A stretch of 64,000 nt of DNA from SIG291 sp045543455 (lineage in GTDB: Bacteria; Bacillota; Clostridia; Lachnospirales; Lachnospiraceae), in the NCBI GenBank assembly GCA_045543455.1, contig JAZQMK010000042.1, positions 1 to 64,000 of the forward strand, in the 5' to 3' direction. Both the position numbers and the translations under genes were made by a program. This document shows, piece by piece, positions 8,566 to 18,687 of this stretch (position 1 is its first letter; every line of letters begins with the position of its first letter). The notes under the pieces are model-generated. The model was not told the origin of the DNA. It was given only the letters and a program-made list of their open reading frames with translations, and did not search any database.

Positions 8566-11148
8566 ATGAATTTAAATAAGTTTACACAAAAGTCAATGGA
8601 AGCGGTTAACAGATGTGAAGCTCTAGCTTATGAACATGGTAATCAGGAGATTGATCAGGAGCATTTACTCTACAGTTTATTTACAATTGAAGATAGTCTT
8701 ATTATGAAGCTCATGGAGAAGATGGGCCTTGATAAGAATACCCTACTTACAAGAACTGAATATCTTTTAGGGAAAAAGCCTAAGGTGTCGGGTGGTAAGC
8801 ATTACATTTCTGAAAGTTTAAATCATGCTCTTATAAAATCAGCTGAAGAAGCTAAACAGATGGGAGATTCTTATGTATCTGTAGAACACTTATTTTTAGC
8901 AATAATAGATAATGCCAATAAGGAAGTTAAGGAATTTTTGCGTAAGAATGGTATAAGCAGAGAAAACTTTTTAAAGGTTTTATCTACAGTAAGAGGTAAT
9001 CAGAGGGTTATGAGTGATAATCCGGAAGTTACTTATGATACATTAAGTAAATACGGTATTGATTTGGTAGAAAGAGCTAAGGAACAAAAGCTTGACCCCG
9101 TAATAGGCAGAGATAATGAAATAAGAAATATTATCCGCATTTTATCAAGAAAAACAAAGAATAATCCTGTGCTTATAGGTGAGCCTGGTGTAGGTAAAAC
9201 TGCGGTAGTAGAGGGACTTGCCCAAAGAATAGTAAGAGGCGATGTTCCGGAAAACCTTAAGGATAAAAGCATATTTGCCCTTGATATGGGAGCTTTAGTA
9301 GCAGGTGCTAAATATAGGGGTGAATTTGAAGAAAGATTAAAAGCAGTGCTTGATGAAGTAAAGAAAAGCAATGGACAAATTATTCTTTTCATTGATGAAA
9401 TTCACACTATTGTAGGTGCCGGAAAAAGTGAAGGAGCTATGGATGCGGGCAATATGTTAAAGCCAATGCTTGCAAGGGGTGAACTTCACTGTATAGGTGC
9501 AACAACTCTTGATGAACATCGAAAATATATTGAAAAGGATGCTGCACTAGAAAGAAGATTTCAACCTATTATGGTTTCTGAACCTAATGTTGAAGATACA
9601 ATATCAATTCTTCGTGGTTTGAAGGACAGATATGAGGTATATCATAGTGTAAAGATAACTGATGCAGCGCTGGTATCAGCATCAGTTTTATCTGACAGAT
9701 ATATAAGTGACAGATTTCTTCCTGATAAGGCAATAGATTTAGTAGATGAAGCCTGTGCACTTATAAAGACAGAGCTTAATTCAATGCCTGCAGAAATGGA
9801 CGAACAAAAACGTAAAATAATGCAGCTTGAGATTGAGGAAGCAGCTTTAAAGAAGGAAAAAGATAATCTGAGCAAGGAAAGATTAGCACAGTTACAAGGC
9901 GAACTTGCACAGCTTAGAGAAGAATTTAATAATAAAAAGGCTCAATGGGATTTGGAGAAAAATTCAGCGGAGCATTTAAGCAGACTTAGAGAAGAAATTG
10001 AATCTGTTAATAAGCAGATTCAGTTAGCTAAACAAAAATATGATTTAAATAAAGCTGCAGAGCTGCAATATGGAAAATTACCTGCTCTTATGAAGGAACT
10101 TTCTTTAGCAGAAAAGGCTTCAAAGGACAGAAGTACTAAGCTTATAAGAGAGGCTGTTACAGAGGAAGAAATAGCTAAGATAGTATCACGCTGGACAGGT
10201 ATTCCTGTGGCTAAGCTTACAGAAACAGAAAGAAATAAAACACTTAATCTTGAAGCCCAGCTTCACAAACGCGTAATAGGTCAGGACGAAGGTGTTACTA
10301 AAGTAAGCGAAGCTATAATGCGTTCAAAAGCAGGCATAAAGGATCCTAAAAAGCCAATCGGCTCATTCCTTTTCTTAGGACCTACAGGTGTGGGTAAGAC
10401 AGAGCTTGCTAAGGCTTTAGCGTGGAATCTTTTTGATGATGAGCAAAGCATGGTAAGAATTGATATGAGTGAATATATGGAGAAACATTCTGTATCAAGA
10501 CTTGTTGGAGCTCCTCCGGGATACGTAGGCTATGAAGAAGGCGGTCAGCTTACAGAGGCAGTCAGAAGAAAACCTTATTCGGTTATCCTGTTTGATGAGA
10601 TTGAAAAAGCTCATAAGGATGTATTTAATATTTTACTACAGGTACTTGATGACGGAAGAATTACAGATTCCCAAGGCAGATTAGTAGATTTTAAAAATAC
10701 AATTATAATTATGACCTCTAATATTGGCTCATCATATCTTTTAGATGGAATCAATGAAGAAGGCGAAATTATGCCTGACACAGAAAATTTAGTTATGGCA
10801 GACCTTCGTAATTACTTCAGACCTGAATTTTTAAATCGATTAGATGAAGTGGTATTATTTAAGCCATTGACTAAGGATAATATAAAGGATATTGTCAGCC
10901 TGTTGATGAAGGATATCAATAACAGACTTAAAGAAAAAGAGATTAAGGTTAAACTTAATGAAGAGGCTGTTGAGTATATTGTTGAAAATGGTTTCGAGCC
11001 AATGTATGGAGCAAGACCACTTAAGAGATATATTCAAAAGACAGTAGAGACCTTAGTGGCAAAGAAAATTCTTTCAAATGAAGTTAAGGCAGCTGATACT
11101 ATTTGGATTGGTGTAGAAAACGGTCATTTATTTGCATACTTGCAGTAG
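8566..11148 (+). CDS. clpB: ClpB disaggregase chaperone
   Basis: This 860-residue Hsp100 ATPase works with DnaK to pull apart heat-damaged protein aggregates. Domains in order are: ClpN repeats (about 1-145, EHLLYSLF and VEHLFLAII), AAA-1 with Walker A GEPGVGKTA near 205 and ILFIDEIHT, the long coiled-coil middle domain (about 410-530) that separates ClpB from ClpC/ClpA, and AAA-2 with GPTGVGKTE near 605 and VILFDEIEKAH. No IGF/L loop for ClpP docking was noticed. I start at ATG 8566 after GGAGGG, giving MNLNKFTQKS as in other ClpB proteins; an earlier in-frame start would run through the leader hairpin. It has its own promoter. Confidence 0.96.
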   Translation: MNLNKFTQKSMEAVNRCEALAYEHGNQEIDQEHLLYSLFTIEDSLIMKLMEKMGLDKNTLLTRTEYLLGKKPKVSGGKHYISESLNHALIKSAEEAKQMGDSYVSVEHLFLAIIDNANKEVKEFLRKNGISRENFLKVLSTVRGNQRVMSDNPEVTYDTLSKYGIDLVERAKEQKLDPVIGRDNEIRNIIRILSRKTKNNPVLIGEPGVGKTAVVEGLAQRIVRGDVPENLKDKSIFALDMGALVAGAKYRGEFEERLKAVLDEVKKSNGQIILFIDEIHTIVGAGKSEGAMDAGNMLKPMLARGELHCIGATTLDEHRKYIEKDAALERRFQPIMVSEPNVEDTISILRGLKDRYEVYHSVKITDAALVSASVLSDRYISDRFLPDKAIDLVDEACALIKTELNSMPAEMDEQKRKIMQLEIEEAALKKEKDNLSKERLAQLQGELAQLREEFNNKKAQWDLEKNSAEHLSRLREEIESVNKQIQLAKQKYDLNKAAELQYGKLPALMKELSLAEKASKDRSTKLIREAVTEEEIAKIVSRWTGIPVAKLTETERNKTLNLEAQLHKRVIGQDEGVTKVSEAIMRSKAGIKDPKKPIGSFLFLGPTGVGKTELAKALAWNLFDDEQSMVRIDMSEYMEKHSVSRLVGAPPGYVGYEEGGQLTEAVRRKPYSVILFDEIEKAHKDVFNILLQVLDDGRITDSQGRLVDFKNTIIIMTSNIGSSYLLDGINEEGEIMPDTENLVMADLRNYFRPEFLNRLDEVVLFKPLTKDNIKDIVSLLMKDINNRLKEKEIKVKLNEEAVEYIVENGFEPMYGARPLKRYIQKTVETLVAKKILSNEVKAADTIWIGVENGHLFAYLQ

Positions 11149-11192
11149 TGATTGGAATATAATCAAAAAGAAACAATATTTAAAGGATGAGT

Positions 11193-11873
11193 ATGAAAAA
11201 GCTTTTTGATTTATTCTGGATAATAAAAATAATTATTATAGTGGCATTTATTATATTATCCCTTTTAATAAGACTTGATAAAAGGGAAGAAGATGTAGAA
11301 ACTATAAGCGGAAATTATAAAAAATATGTAGCTCTTACATTTGATGATGGTCCCCATAAAGTATACACAAAGCAGTTGCTTTACGGACTTAAAGAAAGAA
11401 ATGTAAGAGCTACATTTTTCCTTGTTGGGAAAAATATTAAGGGGAACGAAGCTCTTGTTGAGCAAATGTATAAGGATGGTCATATAATAGGCAACCACAC
11501 ATATTCCCATACGGATATTAAAAAAATTAATAAAACAAGTCTTAATAAAGAACTTGAAAGTACAAATGAGCTTATATTTAATATTACAGGAGAAAGGGTA
11601 AAGTATTTGCGACCACCCTTTGGCGAGGTGAATTTTAAAGAGGCTGCTATAAATGATATGACTATTGTTATGTGGTCTTTAGACACAAAGGATTGGGAAA
11701 ATACAAATACTGATTTAATAGTAAAAAATATAATGGAAAATGTTAAAGACGGGGATATTATTCTAATGCATGACATTTTCCCAAGTTCAGTAAGCAGTGC
11801 CTTAAAAGTAATTGATGAGCTACGAAAAAAAGGCTATGAATTTGTTACTGTTGAAGACTTAATTATTGAATAA
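11193..11873 (+). CDS. Membrane-anchored polysaccharide deacetylase
   Basis: A single N-terminal helix (about 9-28) anchors a NodB-type carbohydrate esterase 4 domain outside the cell. Motif 1 is TFDDGP (near residue 49), the metal-binding motif 2 is HTYSHTD, motif 3 is RPPFGE, motif 4 is WSLDTKDW and motif 5 is ILMHD, so all catalytic pieces are present. Proteins like this remove acetyl groups from N-acetylglucosamine of peptidoglycan and protect against lysozyme; some act on other glycans. Start 11193 has AAAGGA at the right distance; an ATG lies two codons upstream. It has 44 bases between it and clpB and may be read through from there. Confidence 0.88.
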   Translation: MKKLFDLFWIIKIIIIVAFIILSLLIRLDKREEDVETISGNYKKYVALTFDDGPHKVYTKQLLYGLKERNVRATFFLVGKNIKGNEALVEQMYKDGHIIGNHTYSHTDIKKINKTSLNKELESTNELIFNITGERVKYLRPPFGEVNFKEAAINDMTIVMWSLDTKDWENTNTDLIVKNIMENVKDGDIILMHDIFPSSVSSALKVIDELRKKGYEFVTVEDLIIE

Positions 11874-11930
11874 AAAACAAAAAAATGTTAAAATAGAAAT
11901 GATAATTAAAAATTGGATATGGAGGTAAGA

Positions 11931-13253
11931 ATGGACCTTTTTGAATATATGATGACTAACAATATGAAAAAGGAATCACCATTAGCTGCAAGATTACGTC
12001 CTGTAAAGCTTGAAGAGGTGGTAGGTCAGCAGCATATTATAAGTGAAGATAAATTATTATATAGAGCCATCAAGGCTGATAAATTAAGCTCCATTATATT
12101 TTATGGACCTCCGGGAACAGGAAAAACAACACTTGCTAAGGTTATAGCCAATACAACCAAAGCCGATTTTAAGCAGATTAATGCCACAGTTGCCGGTAAA
12201 AAGGATATGGAAGAGATAATTGCCGGAGCAAAAGAAAAGATGGCTATGTATGGCACAAAGACCATTTTATTTGTGGATGAGATACATAGATTTAACAAAG
12301 GGCAGCAGGATTATCTTTTGCCTTTCGTGGAAGATGGAACTGTAATTTTAATAGGCGCGACTACAGAGAATCCTTATTTTGAAGTTAACAGGGCGCTTAT
12401 TTCAAGGTCGGTTATTTTCGAATTAAAGCCACTTTCCAAGGAAGATATCAAGGCTCTTATAACCAGAGCAGTATATGATAAAGACAAGGGAATGGGTGCT
12501 TATGATGCAGAAATAAGCGAAGAAGCACTGGATTTTTTAAGTGACATTGCAAATGGAGATGCCAGATGTGCCCTTAACGCAGTAGAACTTGCAGTTCTTA
12601 CGACTAAAAGAAATGAAGCCGGCAAAATATACATTGATTTGGCAGTGGCCTCTGACTGTATTCAAAAAAGAGCCATAGGCTATGATAAGACAGGGGATAA
12701 TCATTATGATACCATATCTGCATTTATAAAGAGTATGCGTGGTTCAGACCCGGATGCAGCGGTATATTATCTTGCAAGAATGTTATATGCCGGAGAAGAT
12801 ATTAAATTTATTGCCAGACGTATTTTAATATGTGCCAGTGAGGATGTTGGTAATGCAGACCCTATGGCGCTAGTGGTTGCAACTAATGCGGCAAAGGCAG
12901 TAGAGATGATTGGTATGCCAGAAGCCAGAATAATACTTTCACAGGCTGCCACATATGTTGCTTGTGCACCTAAAAGTAATGCAGCCTATATGGCAGTTAA
13001 TGAAGCAATGTCTTTGGTGGAACACAGTAAGACCTATGCGGTTCCGGGATATTTACAGGATGCCCACTACAAGGGGGCAAAGGAATTACAAAGAGGTATA
13101 GGTTATAAATATGCCCACGACTATCCTAATCATTATGTAAAACAACAATATTTACCTGATGAGATTAAGGATGTGCAATTTTACAAGCCTACGGATATAG
13201 GCTACGAGAAAACAATTAATGAACATTTAGATATGCTTAGAAGTGGAGAATAG
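11931..13253 (+). CDS. rarA: Replication-associated recombination protein A
   Basis: This 440-residue AAA ATPase of the RarA/MgsA/WRNIP1 family is related to clamp loaders and acts at stalled replication forks. It has RPVKLEEVVGQQHI near the start, Walker A GPPGTGKTT at residue 59, Walker B ILFVDEIHRFNKGQQD, sensor-1 GATTENP, and the C-terminal tetramerisation region with PGYLQDAHYKGAKELQ. The start at 11931 follows GGAGG with six bases of spacing; the frame is open to a TTG at 11913 without support. The next gene begins two bases after its stop, with the ribosome site inside the rarA end, so rarA appears to lead the operon of unknown genes that follows. Confidence 0.95.
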   Translation: MDLFEYMMTNNMKKESPLAARLRPVKLEEVVGQQHIISEDKLLYRAIKADKLSSIIFYGPPGTGKTTLAKVIANTTKADFKQINATVAGKKDMEEIIAGAKEKMAMYGTKTILFVDEIHRFNKGQQDYLLPFVEDGTVILIGATTENPYFEVNRALISRSVIFELKPLSKEDIKALITRAVYDKDKGMGAYDAEISEEALDFLSDIANGDARCALNAVELAVLTTKRNEAGKIYIDLAVASDCIQKRAIGYDKTGDNHYDTISAFIKSMRGSDPDAAVYYLARMLYAGEDIKFIARRILICASEDVGNADPMALVVATNAAKAVEMIGMPEARIILSQAATYVACAPKSNAAYMAVNEAMSLVEHSKTYAVPGYLQDAHYKGAKELQRGIGYKYAHDYPNHYVKQQYLPDEIKDVQFYKPTDIGYEKTINEHLDMLRSGE

Positions 13254-13254
13254 C

Positions 13255-16200
13255 ATGAAAGATAAGATTAACAGGTATGCAAGAGGCGTATTTGAATATG
13301 AATCGCCCAAGTTAGATATAAGTGAATACTTTGTGGAAAAGGAACTGGACATTAACAGTACTTTTACAGGAGAATTGCATCTTAACGGCAAAAATGGCAA
13401 GCCTGTTAAGGGTGTTATATATTCTACCAATTCATTAGTTAAGCTTATTAAAAATAATTTTTATGGCGAGGAAAATGTCCTTACATATGTGGTTGATGCA
13501 TCAATGATAGATGAAACAACTGATATAGAGGGCAAATTTGAAATCGTAAGTGATGCCGGTGAATATGAAGTTTCATATTTATTTAAGGTAGCAGACCATA
13601 TTATGAGTATGGCTGTAGGTGAGATTAGAAATCTTTTTCATTTTACAAATTTAGTGCAGAATAATCCATTAGAAGCACAAAAAATATTTTACTCAGATTC
13701 CTTTAAAAGAGTCTTTTTAAAGGATGATATAGAGCTTCTTAATATTTATGAGGGACTTTTACAGGATAATAACAAGCAAAATGTAATAGAAGAATTTCTT
13801 GTAGCCATTCATAAAAAGACAAGGGTAATGGCTAATTTGTCAAAGACCGAGGCTGTGTTTGACAGAGTATATGAAACAATAAGAGATTCACTTGTTATTA
13901 CCAAGAGTATATGGGGATATGTGGAATACAGAATCAGCACAGATGTGGAATTTATCCGTTTTGAAGAGTCATATGTAGACGGAGATAAATTTGCAGGTAA
14001 CAGATATACTCTTAATTATTACATAGATTATGACAAGCTTCATGCAGGAAAGAACTTTGGTAAAATCATAGTTGAAAATGCTTATCAAAGAATTGAATGT
14101 GCAGTTACTGTTACTAAGGCTGACTATATGCCAAAGGTTAAAGCTGAATATAAGAGATATTATGTTGAACTTTTAAAGGCATATATTGATTTTAGAACAG
14201 GAAAAATCAATTTTGAGAAATGGATACAGCTTTCAGATGCCTGTATAAATGTTCTTAGAAAAATTGATGAAAATGATATGTACATTAAGCTTTTTAAAGC
14301 TCATTTATGTCTGGCTGTTAAGAAAGAAGAAAAAGCGAAGGAGCTTATAGATGCAGTAAAAGAGCAGGTATATGAAGACCGATATAACAATATTGAATTG
14401 TACAGTCTGCTATTATATGAAAATTCACTTTACAATAAAGATGCAGTTTATGCCAGTCAGGTGTGCCAGACCATAAAAGGCTTCTATGAAAAGGATTTTG
14501 ACAGATGGCCACTTTTGTGGGTGTTATGTTACCTTGATCAGGAAAATGAACGCAATAAGAGTCTTAAGCTCATAAGAATAAAGGAACAGTTTAATAAAGG
14601 CTGTACAAGTCCATTAATGTACATAGAGGCTCTCAATGCATTTAATGAGACACCAACCTTATTTAGAGTGTTTAATGAATTTGAGATTCAGGTTATTAAC
14701 TTTGGATGCAAATATGGTGCAATTAATGAGAAATTCGCACTTTCAATAGCTCAGTTAGCAGCATATTCCAATGTGTTTGTAAATCAGCTATTTAGAATAT
14801 TAGTGTCCTTATATGAACAGTACAATAACAACGATATTTTATCGGCCATAGTTACATTGCTCATAAGAAATGACAGGCTGGGTAAAAAGTATTATCCTTG
14901 GTATGCAAAGGGCGTTGAACAGGATTTAAAGATAACTAATCTGTTTGAAAATTATATTTATTCAAGAAGCCTTACTGATATGTCTCCACTTCCAAAGTTA
15001 GTACTTATGTATTTTAAATATAATAATAATCTGGATTATTGCAGAATGGCATATCTTATGGCAAATGTAATTCTAAACCGTAATAAAAATTTGGCGGATT
15101 ATCAGGCATACAGACCACAGATAGAGAAATTTGCTTTAGAACAGATAGAAAAGCAAAGAATTAATGATGACCTTGCAATTATTTACAATACTCTCATAGA
15201 TGAAAATGTAGTAAATATAATGGGTGAAAATGCATTTAATATATTCTTTACTTACAAGTTCCAATGCAGTGATGAGAGAATAAGATGTGTGGTAATACGC
15301 CATAAGGAATTAAATTACGAGAAGAAGATTCCATTTGTAAATGGTGTTGCATATTCGCAGATATATACTGACAACCCTCTTATAATGCTAGAGTCTTACG
15401 ATGGCAGCAGGTATATTAATACAATACCTTATGTGGCAACAGGATTAATAGACAGGGAAAAATTCTTAAATACAAAGGTATTACAGGGCAGTAATGTAAA
15501 TCAGGATATATACTTATATGAATATTATAAGAATTATATGAGTAACAGCAGTGAATTGATTCAGTGCTGTGTAAGACTTATGGGAAGCAATATAATAAAG
15601 GATTCATATAAGGATGTTATCATAGAAAATGTAATTAATTATTATCATAGTAATTATGAATGTGATGATATTAAGATTTTAGATAATATTAATGCAGATG
15701 CACTTAGTCAGGCAAACCGCATTAAGCTACTAGAAACATACATAACCTTAGGACGTTATGAAAAGGCCATTGAGCTTATATATAAGGTTGAATGTGATAA
15801 GGTTGAACCAAAACGTTTATTAAAGCTTTGCACTTATATGATACATAATGGAAGTAAGGAAGAAAATGTACTTATTTCCATGGCAATAAATGCATATCGT
15901 AAGGAAAAATATAACGAAGAAAGCTTAAGACTTCTTGCCAATGGCTATAATGGTTCAACAAAAGAAATGGCAAGCATTTATAAACAGTGTATACTTTTTG
16001 GCATAGATGCCTATCTTTTGTCAGAGCGAGTTACAGTACAGGCGTTGTTTACAGGAACTTACTTTAGCAAAATGATGGAAGTATTTAAGTATTATCACAA
16101 CCAGGGTGCTAAGGAAAGAGTTATTGAAGCATTTATAGCTTATTATGCTTACAATTATTTTGTAAAAGAAAAGAATGTAGATGATTTTGTTTTTGAAATA

Positions 16201-16785
16201 ATGGAGAGTATGGTTAACTCAAGAAAAGATGTAATATTAGTAGTGAAATTGGCAGTACTTAAATATTATTCTGAACTAAGAGAATTGTCAGAGGAAAGAC
16301 TTGTACTGGCACAGGCACTGTTAGATGAGCTTGCAAAGGAAAATATAGTATTTGAGTTTTATCGTAAATTCAGTGGAAGATTAAAGCTGGCATACAATAT
16401 TATTGATAAAACTGTAATTGAATACCGTACAAACCCTAAAAATAAAGTGGTTATACACTATCTACTAGAAAAGGGACAAGATAAAGCCAATTACATAGTT
16501 GAAGAAATGCATCACATAATTGAAGGTGTATTTGTAAAGCAATTTGTATTGTTCTACGGTGAAGAGGTCAAATATTATATTACAGAAGAAGATGAAGAAG
16601 AAGAGCTTACTGAAAGCGCCAATATAGTTAATTCAACAATTGAGTATAGCCAGGGCAGATTTGATAAGATTAATGACATGCTCATTGGGCTGCATATGGA
16701 TGATAGCAAGTCAATGAGAAAAATGGTGAGCAATTATGAGGTCTTATCTTATATCAGTGATAAGCTTTTTGTACCGATTGAATAA
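13255..16785 (+). CDS. Very large helical-repeat protein of unknown function
   Basis: This 1176-residue protein has no signal peptide or clear membrane helix. The first ~120 residues look beta-rich (alternating hydrophobic strands such as TFTGELHLNGKNG and GEYEVSYLFKVADHI), and the next ~130 residues resemble a second such domain. The rest, from about 280, is long amphipathic helices spaced like TPR or HEAT solenoids, ending in an acidic tail (EEDEEEELTES). From memory it may correspond to the Lachnospiraceae DUF5717-type family, which I cannot confirm. GGAG six bases upstream fixes ATG 13255. It heads a four-gene run with no function I can state. A scaffold is a reasonable inference. Confidence 0.85.
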   Translation: MKDKINRYARGVFEYESPKLDISEYFVEKELDINSTFTGELHLNGKNGKPVKGVIYSTNSLVKLIKNNFYGEENVLTYVVDASMIDETTDIEGKFEIVSDAGEYEVSYLFKVADHIMSMAVGEIRNLFHFTNLVQNNPLEAQKIFYSDSFKRVFLKDDIELLNIYEGLLQDNNKQNVIEEFLVAIHKKTRVMANLSKTEAVFDRVYETIRDSLVITKSIWGYVEYRISTDVEFIRFEESYVDGDKFAGNRYTLNYYIDYDKLHAGKNFGKIIVENAYQRIECAVTVTKADYMPKVKAEYKRYYVELLKAYIDFRTGKINFEKWIQLSDACINVLRKIDENDMYIKLFKAHLCLAVKKEEKAKELIDAVKEQVYEDRYNNIELYSLLLYENSLYNKDAVYASQVCQTIKGFYEKDFDRWPLLWVLCYLDQENERNKSLKLIRIKEQFNKGCTSPLMYIEALNAFNETPTLFRVFNEFEIQVINFGCKYGAINEKFALSIAQLAAYSNVFVNQLFRILVSLYEQYNNNDILSAIVTLLIRNDRLGKKYYPWYAKGVEQDLKITNLFENYIYSRSLTDMSPLPKLVLMYFKYNNNLDYCRMAYLMANVILNRNKNLADYQAYRPQIEKFALEQIEKQRINDDLAIIYNTLIDENVVNIMGENAFNIFFTYKFQCSDERIRCVVIRHKELNYEKKIPFVNGVAYSQIYTDNPLIMLESYDGSRYINTIPYVATGLIDREKFLNTKVLQGSNVNQDIYLYEYYKNYMSNSSELIQCCVRLMGSNIIKDSYKDVIIENVINYYHSNYECDDIKILDNINADALSQANRIKLLETYITLGRYEKAIELIYKVECDKVEPKRLLKLCTYMIHNGSKEENVLISMAINAYRKEKYNEESLRLLANGYNGSTKEMASIYKQCILFGIDAYLLSERVTVQALFTGTYFSKMMEVFKYYHNQGAKERVIEAFIAYYAYNYFVKEKNVDDFVFEIMESMVNSRKDVILVVKLAVLKYYSELRELSEERLVLAQALLDELAKENIVFEFYRKFSGRLKLAYNIIDKTVIEYRTNPKNKVVIHYLLEKGQDKANYIVEEMHHIIEGVFVKQFVLFYGEEVKYYITEEDEEEELTESANIVNSTIEYSQGRFDKINDMLIGLHMDDSKSMRKMVSNYEVLSYISDKLFVPIE

Positions 16786-16807
16786 ATGGGAAGGACAGTA
16801 GGATAGT

Positions 16808-17866
16808 ATGATAGCAGGTATATGTTTAGCTGATGAGTTTTCGCAGGTAAGTATTTATAATGTAGAGACTAATCAGGTAGAGACTATAGATGGTGATAAA
16901 TGCCAGAGTAAAGATATAAAAATCCAACTTGATAATCTTATTACCAGAGCCAGAAAACATAGTGAAGAAACCGCATTTGACAAATTGGTTATAAACATAA
17001 AAGAGTTTGACCGAAAAAAAGCCGATGAAGTATACGCAGTTATGTCAGACTTGGGTATTGATGCTAAAACAGTCACTGTAATAGGAAACAGTGAAGCATT
17101 TGCAAGCTATATGATTAACCAAAAAAGAGAGCTGCATACCAATGTTAGTGTACTTTTTGATTATTCTAAAGATGGTCTTATGGTATATACCATGAATTAT
17201 AGAAATTATGGTGACAAGAATCTTTGTAGTCTTAATACCTATGATTACAAAGAGGAAGTACCTTATGGAACAGATGATGTAACGGTGTCTATTAAGATGA
17301 TTGATATAGCTGTAAAGCTTATGGATGGCAAGGTTATTTCCTCAGTATATCTTACAGGTGAAGGCTTTGATGGAGAAGAAAAATATAAGCAGTTTATAAA
17401 ATATCTTTGTGAAAGAAGAAGAGTTTTTGTAGGTCAGAATCTTTATGTTTTAGGTGCTGCTTATTATGCCTTGTTTGAGGAAAAGATAAATCGCGAATAT
17501 ATTTTTGAGTGTGACGAGAGAATAAAAGCGGATGTATTTATCAGGATTGAAGAACAGGGTGAGGAACGTAATCTTAGAGTGGCTAAATGTGCCAGCAGCT
17601 GGTATTATATCAAAAATCAATATGATTTTATTCTGGATGAAACCAATATAATTAGCATATATGTAGATAAACTTGGCGAAAGAGATATGAAATGTTATAA
17701 AGTGGAGCTTGATGAATTCCCTAAAAGACCTAAAAATACCACCAGAGTAGGTGTGGAAATTTATTTTAAGGATGGAGATACTTTTGTTATCTCAATAAGG
17801 GATAAGGGCTTTGGAGACATTTACAAAGGAACTAATCACACAGTTATTACAGAAATTACAATATAA
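16808..17866 (+). CDS. Unknown protein, possible degenerate Hsp70/actin fold
   Basis: This 352-residue protein opens MIAGICLADEFSQVSIYN, like the first phosphate loop of the Hsp70/actin superfamily (GIDLG-type). Around residues 110-125 VSVLFDYSKDGLMVYTMN could be the second phosphate-type strand, and about 180 VYLTGEGFDG resembles the adenosine loop (GGSS in DnaK). The key glycines and aspartates are only partly kept, so nucleotide binding is uncertain. The C-terminal ~120 residues (KADVFIRIEEQG onward) look like a beta-sandwich as in the DnaK substrate domain. It lies 22 bases after the solenoid gene. Function unknown; the fold is an inference from motif spacing. Confidence 0.8.
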   Translation: MIAGICLADEFSQVSIYNVETNQVETIDGDKCQSKDIKIQLDNLITRARKHSEETAFDKLVINIKEFDRKKADEVYAVMSDLGIDAKTVTVIGNSEAFASYMINQKRELHTNVSVLFDYSKDGLMVYTMNYRNYGDKNLCSLNTYDYKEEVPYGTDDVTVSIKMIDIAVKLMDGKVISSVYLTGEGFDGEEKYKQFIKYLCERRRVFVGQNLYVLGAAYYALFEEKINREYIFECDERIKADVFIRIEEQGEERNLRVAKCASSWYYIKNQYDFILDETNIISIYVDKLGERDMKCYKVELDEFPKRPKNTTRVGVEIYFKDGDTFVISIRDKGFGDIYKGTNHTVITEITI

Positions 17867-17878
17867 GGAAGAATGAGT

Positions 17879-18685
17879 ATGAGTGGTCTTAAGTTATGCA
17901 GAACTAAACAAGGCAAAAGAGCATATTATATACCTTCGGTGAAATGTAATATATATTCATTGGAGGAATTGTGCTATTGCATTTACAATAATATATATTC
18001 CATAGACTCAAGCTTTATATGTGCAGAGCTGATAGAATACATTGAAGAAGAGCTTATGGAAAAACCGCTGGCTAATACTATGAAAGCTTTATTAAAGGAT
18101 GGAGCGGAACTGAAAAACTACATAATACTCATTATGAATTACGTAGATTATTATTCTAAAAAAGAATTAGAAGAATTCTTTGAAACTATGGAGTCTGTTG
18201 TAAAACAGCCAAAGCATATAAGGCTTAAGAATATGGCAGATAACTACTTAGAAAGAAAATATTATAACAGTGCCATAAAGGGCTACCACAATCTTTTAAA
18301 TAATGTGTCAGGTTGTGAAAATTCCTTTATAGGAAAGGTAGAGCACAATATGGCAGTGGCGTATTCAAGGCTGTTTTTGTATGAACAGGCAGCAGTTCTG
18401 TTTAAAAGTGCTTATGAGCACGGGCACAATCCGGAAAGTCTTAAAATGTATTATATAGCACTAAAGCTTTCAGATGGGGAAAATGAGCATTTAGACAGTG
18501 ATGAATGTTATACGGCTCTAAGGCGTTTAGAAGCCGGACTTGATGAAGCTAATGCAACTAAACAGTTTGCAGAGATTAATAGCATATTTGAACTTATTGA
18601 AAATGGAAATTACAACGAGTACAGACATAAGATTGGCGATAGGCTTGTTGAATGGATAGATGAATATAAGGAGATTACCAGATAA
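17879..18685 (+). CDS. TPR-like protein of unknown function
   Basis: This is a 268-residue, mostly helical cytoplasmic protein. Residues about 115-210 hold helix pairs of TPR character (YYNSAIKGYHNLLNN, VEHNMAVAYSRLFLYEQAAVLFKSAYEHG). The N-terminal ~60 residues, with IPSVKCNIYSLEELCYCIYNN, look like a separate conserved module. ATG 17879 is chosen because AAGGAAG is seven bases upstream; an ATG two codons earlier would be too close. It starts 12 bases after the preceding gene. It is third in the operon and may bridge the solenoid and membrane partners; I do not recognise the family with certainty. Confidence 0.8.
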   Translation: MSGLKLCRTKQGKRAYYIPSVKCNIYSLEELCYCIYNNIYSIDSSFICAELIEYIEEELMEKPLANTMKALLKDGAELKNYIILIMNYVDYYSKKELEEFFETMESVVKQPKHIRLKNMADNYLERKYYNSAIKGYHNLLNNVSGCENSFIGKVEHNMAVAYSRLFLYEQAAVLFKSAYEHGHNPESLKMYYIALKLSDGENEHLDSDECYTALRRLEAGLDEANATKQFAEINSIFELIENGNYNEYRHKIGDRLVEWIDEYKEITR

Positions 18686-18687
18686 GT

